Made by a program: the position numbers and the translations under genes. A DNA stretch of 8,100 nucleotides from Dehalococcoidia bacterium (GTDB taxonomy: Bacteria > Chloroflexota > Dehalococcoidia > UBA2979): the NCBI GenBank assembly GCA_030745285.1, contig JASLOV010000242.1, positions 1-8,100 of the forward strand, read 5' to 3'. Shown here piece after piece: positions 4,666-8,100 of this stretch. Under the pieces are notes generated by a model that saw only the letters and a program-made list of their open reading frames with translations, was not told where the DNA came from and searched no databases. Within the stretch, counting starts at the first letter, position 1; each line of letters opens with the position of its first letter.

Positions 4666-5643
4666 ATGGGTGTTTTGGACGGCAAGGTGGCCGTCATCAC
4701 CGGGTCCGGCCGAGGAATCGGCCAGGGCATGGCGAAGCTATTCGCCGCAGAGGGCGCGAAGGTCGTGGTGAACGACCCCGGCGTCAATGTCGATGGCAGC
4801 GGTGAGGACAGCGGCCCGGCAGACGAGACAGTAGCCGAGATCGAGGCCGCCGGCGGCACCGCCGTCGCCAACCACGACTCAGTCTCCGACGTCGATGGCG
4901 GCGAGAACATGGTCAAGCAGGCCGTCGACGCCTGGGGACGGATCGACATCCTCTGCAACGTCGCCGGCATCCTGCGCGACCGCATGGTCTTCAACATGTC
5001 GGCCCAGGAGTGGCGCGACGTGATCGACGTCCACCTCACCGGGCAGTTCCACACGATCAAGCCGGCGGCGGTGCTGATGCGTCAGCAGCGCTACGGCCGC
5101 ATCATCAACTTCTCGTCGACGTCCGGACTGATCGGCAACGCTGGTCAGACGAACTACGGCGCGGCGAAGTCAGGCGTCGCCGGGCTCACCCGCGTGGTCG
5201 CCCGCGACCTCGGCCGCTACGGCATCACCGCCAACGCCATCGCCCCCGGGGCGGCCACCCGCATGACGCAGACGGTGCCGGACTCCGCGCGCCAGATGCG
5301 GCAGCAGGCGGGCATCCAGGGTGCAGCGGCGGCGGCGCCTCCCCCGCAGAGCGCGTGGACCGGGTTCAGCGGGCCAGAGTTCGTTGCCCCGATGTGTGCG
5401 TTCCTCGCCTCGGACGAGGCCTGGAACATCAACGGCCAGGTCTTCCACGTCTCCGGCGGTCGCGTCGGCCTAGGCGTGCACCCGGTCGCGATGCGCACCA
5501 TCCAGAGCGACCACCTGTGGACGCTTGCGGAACTCGATGACGCCGTGCAGAACGTGCTGATGCGCGACATCGACAATCCCGCCCCTCCCCGTGAAGACGT
5601 GGAGATCCCGGGGCGGGACATCGAGGCCCAGGCTCTCTCGTAG
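4666..5643 (+). CDS. SDR-family (R)-3-hydroxyacyl-CoA dehydrogenase, MFE2/17beta-HSD4-like (copy 1)
   Basis: 325 residues from ATG at 4666 (GGAAGGGA 8 nt upstream); the GTG at 4663 is less likely. Rossmann motif TGSGRGIG is at 12-19, with VVVNDPGVN at 33-41 resembling the 'VVNDLG' of peroxisomal multifunctional enzyme 2. The catalytic triad is Ser151, Tyr164 and Lys168. Other MFE2-like marks are AGILRDR (100-106), VHLTG (122-126) and TRMTQTV after the active site. These point to NAD-dependent oxidation of (R)-3-hydroxyacyl-CoA to 3-ketoacyl-CoA rather than FabG-type reduction. Residues 213-235 form an Ala/Pro/Gln-rich insert where most SDRs have the substrate lid, and about 50 residues extend past the last SDR strand. 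The next gene is a close paralogue. Confidence 0.88.
   Translation: MGVLDGKVAVITGSGRGIGQGMAKLFAAEGAKVVVNDPGVNVDGSGEDSGPADETVAEIEAAGGTAVANHDSVSDVDGGENMVKQAVDAWGRIDILCNVAGILRDRMVFNMSAQEWRDVIDVHLTGQFHTIKPAAVLMRQQRYGRIINFSSTSGLIGNAGQTNYGAAKSGVAGLTRVVARDLGRYGITANAIAPGAATRMTQTVPDSARQMRQQAGIQGAAAAAPPPQSAWTGFSGPEFVAPMCAFLASDEAWNINGQVFHVSGGRVGLGVHPVAMRTIQSDHLWTLAELDDAVQNVLMRDIDNPAPPREDVEIPGRDIEAQALS
5071..5106 (+). repeat. SDR paralogue repeat segment (partner 6095-6130)
   Basis: 36 bp matching 6095-6130 with one mismatch (position 5091 C versus 6115 G), coding for the segment around LMRQQRYGRII in both SDR genes. The offset of 1024 bp equals the distance between the two ATG starts. Confidence 0.8.
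5269..5300 (+). repeat. SDR paralogue identical repeat (partner 6293-6324)
   Basis: 32 bp identical to 6293-6324, including synonymous positions, coding for the QTVPDSARQM segment next to the lid. Offset again 1024 bp. Confidence 0.85.
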
Positions 5644-5689
5644 GGCGCGACGCAGCCAGCACGGCGCAGAAGCGAAGGACAGAACACAA

Positions 5690-6652
5690 ATGGGAGCACT
5701 GGACGGACGAACAGCCGTCGTCACCGGCTCCGGCCGCGGCATCGGGCGTGAAGTCGCCCTGCTGCTGGGCCGCGAGGGCGCCAACGTGGTCGTAAACGAC
5801 CCGGGCGTGAACGTTGACGGCACCGGCGCGGACGAAGGCCCGGCGGCGGAGGTCGCGAAAGAGATCGAAGCCGCAGGCGGCGTCGCCTCCGCGAACTTCG
5901 ACAGCGTGGCCACCGTCGACGGCGGCGAGAACATGGTGAAGCAGGCGATCGACACCTACGGCCGCATCGACATCGCGATCCACGTCGCGGGCATCCTCCG
6001 CGACCGCATGGTCTTCAACATGTCGAAGGAAGAGTGGGACGCGGTGATCGCGGTCCACCTGGACGGCTACTTCAACGTGGCGAAGCCCGCCTCCGTGCTG
6101 ATGCGTCAGCAGCGGTACGGCCGCATCATCGGCTTCTCCTCGGGCTCCGGGCTGCGCGGCAACTCCGGGCAGGCGAACTACGGCGCGGCCAAGGCCGCCA
6201 TCGCAGGCATGTCTCGCTGCCTCGCCCGCGACCTCGGTCGCTACGGCGTGACAGCGAACGCCATCGCCCCGGGCGCGGCCACGCGCATGACTCAGACGGT
6301 GCCGGACTCCGCGCGCCAGATGCGCGCCAGCTCGGGCATCTCGCAGAGCCAGGCACCGCAGCAGCCGGCCGGGCCGCCGCCGATGCGCGGGCCGGAGTTC
6401 GTGGCGCCGATGGTGGCGTACCTCTGCACGGACCAGGCATGGAACATCAACGGCAAGGTGTTCAACGTCGCCGGCGGCACCGTCGGCCTCAGCCACGAGG
6501 AAGGTGCGATCCGCACGATCGAGACGGCCGGCGTGTGGGATCTGGGCGAGCTTAGCCAGCGCGTACCGACGCTGATCGACGGCATCGCCAACCCGGCCCC
6601 GCCGCCACCCGACCTCGACCTGCCGGGACGCCCGGTCGCGAGCGACGACTAG
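5690..6652 (+). CDS. SDR-family (R)-3-hydroxyacyl-CoA dehydrogenase, MFE2/17beta-HSD4-like (copy 2)
   Basis: 320 residues from ATG at 5690 (GAAGGA 10 nt upstream). The frame stays open upstream into the end of copy 1, but without family similarity. It aligns with copy 1 without a gap through residue 212; over residues 1-168 I count about 122 identities (roughly 73%). TGSGRGIG is at 12-19 and the triad is Ser151, Tyr164, Lys168. It differs at the cofactor-side NxAG motif, which reads HVAG (His98) rather than NVAG. The lid insert (213-233) is a different Ser/Gln/Pro-rich sequence, while GPEFVAPM after it is shared. The C-terminal tail is again long and ends Pro-rich. The two copies could have different substrates, or form a hetero-oligomer like some SDR pairs. 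Last gene of the operon; a terminator follows 43 nt after the stop. Confidence 0.88.
   Translation: MGALDGRTAVVTGSGRGIGREVALLLGREGANVVVNDPGVNVDGTGADEGPAAEVAKEIEAAGGVASANFDSVATVDGGENMVKQAIDTYGRIDIAIHVAGILRDRMVFNMSKEEWDAVIAVHLDGYFNVAKPASVLMRQQRYGRIIGFSSGSGLRGNSGQANYGAAKAAIAGMSRCLARDLGRYGVTANAIAPGAATRMTQTVPDSARQMRASSGISQSQAPQQPAGPPPMRGPEFVAPMVAYLCTDQAWNINGKVFNVAGGTVGLSHEEGAIRTIETAGVWDLGELSQRVPTLIDGIANPAPPPPDLDLPGRPVASDD
6095..6130 (+). repeat. SDR paralogue repeat segment (partner 5071-5106)
   Basis: 36 bp, one mismatch to 5071-5106, in the second SDR gene. Confidence 0.8.
6293..6324 (+). repeat. SDR paralogue identical repeat (partner 5269-5300)
   Basis: 32 bp identical to 5269-5300, in the second SDR gene. 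Confidence 0.85.
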
Positions 6653-6695
6653 CGACCCAGCTACGAGCGCGACGAGCGCTCGCGACGGCTCAGAC

Positions 6696-6732
6696 AGACT
6701 GGCCGCCCCTCATGGGCGGCCAGTCTTCTATT
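6696..6732 (+). terminator. Intrinsic terminator of the hydratase-SDR operon
   Basis: AGACTGGCCGCCC (6696-6708), loop CTCAT, GGGCGGCCAGTCT (6714-6726): a perfect 13-bp stem followed by the T-rich TCTATT. It lies in the 145-bp gap between converging genes and may also stop leftward transcripts from the GNAT gene, though its T-run is poorer on that strand (TGTCTG). Confidence 0.8.
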
Positions 6733-6797
6733 CGGGTTCTCGCCTCGGGCTCCCGTGGCAGGCAGACGCGAGCGCATCGCCCGCGAGCGAGCCGGGC

Positions 6798-7352
6798 TCA
6801 GTCGCCGGCCCGCTCCAGTTCGAATTGCTCGCGCAGCACTTCCATGAGCACGAAGTCGTAGCCGCCGCGACGTACCTCGCGGACACGCAAGAACCCGGCA
6901 CGCGTGAACGCCTGCTGGGCGCGGTCGTTCCAGGTCAGAGTGTGCAGGTAGACCCGCCTCATGCCCATCTCGTCGAAGAGGAAGCAGAGCATGGCCTTCA
7001 CGGCGTCCGAGCCGTAACCGCGCGACCAGTAGCCGCGGTCGCCGATCGTGATCCCCAGCTCCGCCTCGGCGCGCCCGGGGTCGTATCCGTAGTACATGAG
7101 GTTGCCGATGTGCCGGTCGTCGTCGAGTGTGTCGATCGAGTACGAGCGGCGGTGAGTGGCGGGCGTCTCGATCTCGTCCGCGACGGTGGCGACATAGGCG
7201 CGGAGCGACATCGTCAGCGGTTGCGCCGCGTCGTAGGCCGCCAGCTCCGGGTCCTTCCGCCACTCGTGGTCCAGCGCAGCGTCCTCGAGTCGCTTCTCGC
7301 GGATGCGAACCAGCGTCCCGGTCACAACCACCTGCGGCGCGGTCGCCGTCAT
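6798..7352 (-). CDS. GNAT-family N-acetyltransferase, RimJ/RimL-like
   Basis: 184 residues, the usual length for this group. The strand pattern runs from LVRIREKRLEDA at the N-terminus to the acetyl-CoA-binding motif A, ELGITIGDRGYWSRGYGSDA, with the pyrophosphate-binding RGYGSDA loop at 111-117. Next come LHTLTWNDRAQQAF with Asn142 and the AGF motif at 152-154, both typical of Acetyltransf_3 (RimJ/RimL/SpeG-like) enzymes that acetylate protein N-termini, polyamines or small molecules. The acceptor cannot be predicted. Its ATG overlaps the upstream Nudix stop codon (ATGA), so the two are translationally coupled. Last visible gene of the leftward operon. Confidence 0.88.
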   Translation of the reverse strand: MTATAPQVVVTGTLVRIREKRLEDAALDHEWRKDPELAAYDAAQPLTMSLRAYVATVADEIETPATHRRSYSIDTLDDDRHIGNLMYYGYDPGRAEAELGITIGDRGYWSRGYGSDAVKAMLCFLFDEMGMRRVYLHTLTWNDRAQQAFTRAGFLRVREVRRGGYDFVLMEVLREQFELERAGD

Positions 7353-7819
7353 CGCTGACCCCCGACCTGCGGGCGGGCGGCGATGAGGTGCGCGGCCTGT
7401 TCCAGGATCAGACCCTGCGAACCGAAGGCGAGCAGCCGCGGCGCCTCGTTGATGTCGAACCAGTCGACCGCCTGATACTCGTGGTCGTGCAAGCCAAAGT
7501 CTCCGCCGCGTGGCTCCATCAGGTAGTGGTGCACGACTTTATTGACACGGACGCGTTCCCGTCGAGGCTCGAACGAGTAGCGGTCCTCGCCGACGGCGTC
7601 GACGATCTCGACTTCCAGCCCGGTCTCCTCCTGCACTTCCCGCAGTGCGGTTTGTTCCAGCGTCTCGCCGGCCTCCGCCGTCCCCTTCGGCAACACCCAC
7701 CCGTCACCTTCGTGCCGCATCACCAGCACGACCTCGATGTTGCTACCGTCGCGACGGTAGACGACGCCGCCGGCCGAGACCGCCTGCCTGACGGGCCGCT
7801 CGCGGCGCGTCTCGCCCAC
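7349..7819 (-). CDS. Nudix hydrolase, Ap4A/Ap6A-hydrolase-like
   Basis: 156 residues from GTG at 7819-7817. The same frame stays open to 8038, but the first 73 codons would overlap the HEAT-repeat gene and give an Arg/Ser-rich sequence unlike any Nudix N-terminus, whereas SAGGVVYRR, the usual first strand, begins at residue 15. The Nudix box is complete at 46-68: Gly46, Glu52, Arg60-Glu61, Glu64-Glu65 and Gly67 in the G-x5-E-x7-R-E-U-x-E-E-x-G-U pattern, preceded by WVLPKG. That lead-in is typical of diadenosine polyphosphate hydrolases and related MutT-like housekeeping enzymes acting on nucleoside diphosphates linked to X. Mg-dependent and cytoplasmic. It starts 1 nt after the HEAT gene's stop and its own stop overlaps the GNAT start. 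The ribosome site is weak, so coupling from the HEAT gene is likely. Confidence 0.88.
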   Translation of the reverse strand: MGETRRERPVRQAVSAGGVVYRRDGSNIEVVLVMRHEGDGWVLPKGTAEAGETLEQTALREVQEETGLEVEIVDAVGEDRYSFEPRRERVRVNKVVHHYLMEPRGGDFGLHDHEYQAVDWFDINEAPRLLAFGSQGLILEQAAHLIAARPQVGGQR

Positions 7820-7820
7820 C

Positions 7821-8100
7821 TCAGTGGCCGTTCGTCTCGGGGCCGTCGCCGCCGCCGTCTTCCGGGTCGTCAAACTCGATGGAGAGCATACGCACCCCGG
7901 CCAGCGCGCGCTGCGCTGCCTCGACGAGGTGTAGCTCTGGCCTGCCGAGGATGGCGGTGAGGACACGCTCCGCGTCATCGCCGGCGATCTCGCCGAGGGC
8001 GTCGACCGCTGCGATCTGCACATCCTCCTCGTCGTCATCCAGCAGCTCCGTCAGCGGGTCGATCGCCGCTTCCATCAGCAACGCCCCGGCGGCGGCAGCG
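7821..8100 (-). CDS. HEAT-repeat protein, C-terminal part (partial)
   Basis: 92 residues of the C-terminal end are visible; the frame is open through the right edge, so the true start is outside the window. An in-frame TTG at 8081 is not needed as a start. The sequence shows paired amphipathic helices of HEAT/PBS-lyase type, with about a 30-residue period: AIDPLTELLDDDEEDVQIAAVDALGEIAGD, then AERVLTAILGRPELHLVEAAQRALAGV. The acidic tail (DDPEDGGGDGPETNGH) looks disordered. HEAT proteins are scaffolds; some of this type assist bilin lyases or act in protein quality control, but no specific role can be assigned. It forms the upstream visible gene of the HEAT-Nudix-GNAT operon. Confidence 0.8.
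   Translation of the reverse strand, partial: AAAAGALLMEAAIDPLTELLDDDEEDVQIAAVDALGEIAGDDAERVLTAILGRPELHLVEAAQRALAGVRMLSIEFDDPEDGGGDGPETNGH

Noticed and set aside
5591..5689. Upstream extension of the second SDR into the end of the first
   Set aside because: The frame is open, but the added residues are Arg/Ser-rich and absent from the paralogue; the ATG at 5690 aligns exactly with the first SDR's start.
5429..6496. Long minus-strand open frame of 355 codons opposite the SDR genes
   Set aside because: It is opposite two SDRs whose catalytic motifs are intact; the translation is Arg/Ala/His-rich with no domain and no credible RBS.
4666..6652. FabG-type fatty-acid synthesis reductases as the identity of the SDR pair
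   Set aside because: VVVNDPG, AGILRDR, VHL and RMTQTV are MFE2/17beta-HSD4 marks, the length exceeds FabG by about 75 residues, and the neighbours are CoA-type hydratases rather than acyl-carrier-protein genes.
7820..8038. N-terminal extension of the Nudix gene
   Set aside because: It would overlap the HEAT-repeat gene in another frame and encodes Ser/Arg-rich sequence with no Nudix similarity; GTG at 7819 fits the family length.
1..8100. CRISPR arrays, insertion sequences, phage genes, tRNA or rRNA genes
   Set aside because: No repeat-spacer pattern, transposase-like protein, terminal inverted repeats or tRNA-like cloverleaf was seen; the only long repeats are the paralogous SDR segments.

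Overview
This is a GC-rich bacterial window with tightly packed genes, Shine-Dalgarno sites ahead of most starts, frequent GTG/TTG starts and short intergenic gaps. The gene content (MFE2-type dehydrogenases, MaoC-like hydratases, DUF35/thiolase pair, NuoA) fits an aerobic acyl-CoA- or steroid-degrading bacterium. Chloroflexota (Dehalococcoidia/SAR202-like) or Actinomycetota are the most plausible hosts, but this is inference from gene content only; no rRNA or other phylogenetic marker is present.

Layout. (1) Minus strand, 1-494: start of a respiratory complex I operon, nuoA followed 1 nt later by a GTG-initiated partial gene that resembles the NuoC N-terminus. (2) 495-937: a 443-bp divergent intergenic region with one candidate promoter for each direction and several perfect inverted repeats. 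(3) Plus strand, 938-2631: a zinc-ribbon/OB-fold DUF35 protein and a thiolase-superfamily protein, closed by a strong intrinsic terminator (2663-2697). (4) 2746-3555: a PHP-family metal-dependent phosphoesterase. (5) 3563-6652: a four-gene unit behind a TTGACA promoter with a 21-bp palindrome over its -10 region. It encodes a non-catalytic MaoC-like subunit, a catalytic MaoC-like hydratase and two tandem paralogous (R)-3-hydroxyacyl-CoA dehydrogenase-type SDRs, and ends in an intrinsic terminator (6696-6732). (6) Minus strand, 8100-6798: a converging operon of a HEAT-repeat protein (partial), a Nudix hydrolase and a GNAT acetyltransferase, nearly or actually overlapping.

How the genes work together. 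Regions 3 and 5 together look like a disassembled peroxisome-style, (R)-specific beta-oxidation or side-chain-cleavage module: 2-enoyl-CoA hydration (MaoC pair), oxidation of the (R)-3-hydroxyacyl-CoA (SDRs), then C-C cleavage by a thiolase-fold enzyme with its DUF35 partner. The set parallels the actinobacterial steroid side-chain proteins ChsH1, ChsH2 and Ltp2. There, the non-catalytic MaoC half and DUF35 are fused in ChsH2; here they are separate genes about 2.3 kb apart in two transcription units. No acyl-CoA dehydrogenase or CoA ligase lies in the window, so the substrate cannot be named. All alignments and residue comparisons were made by eye.
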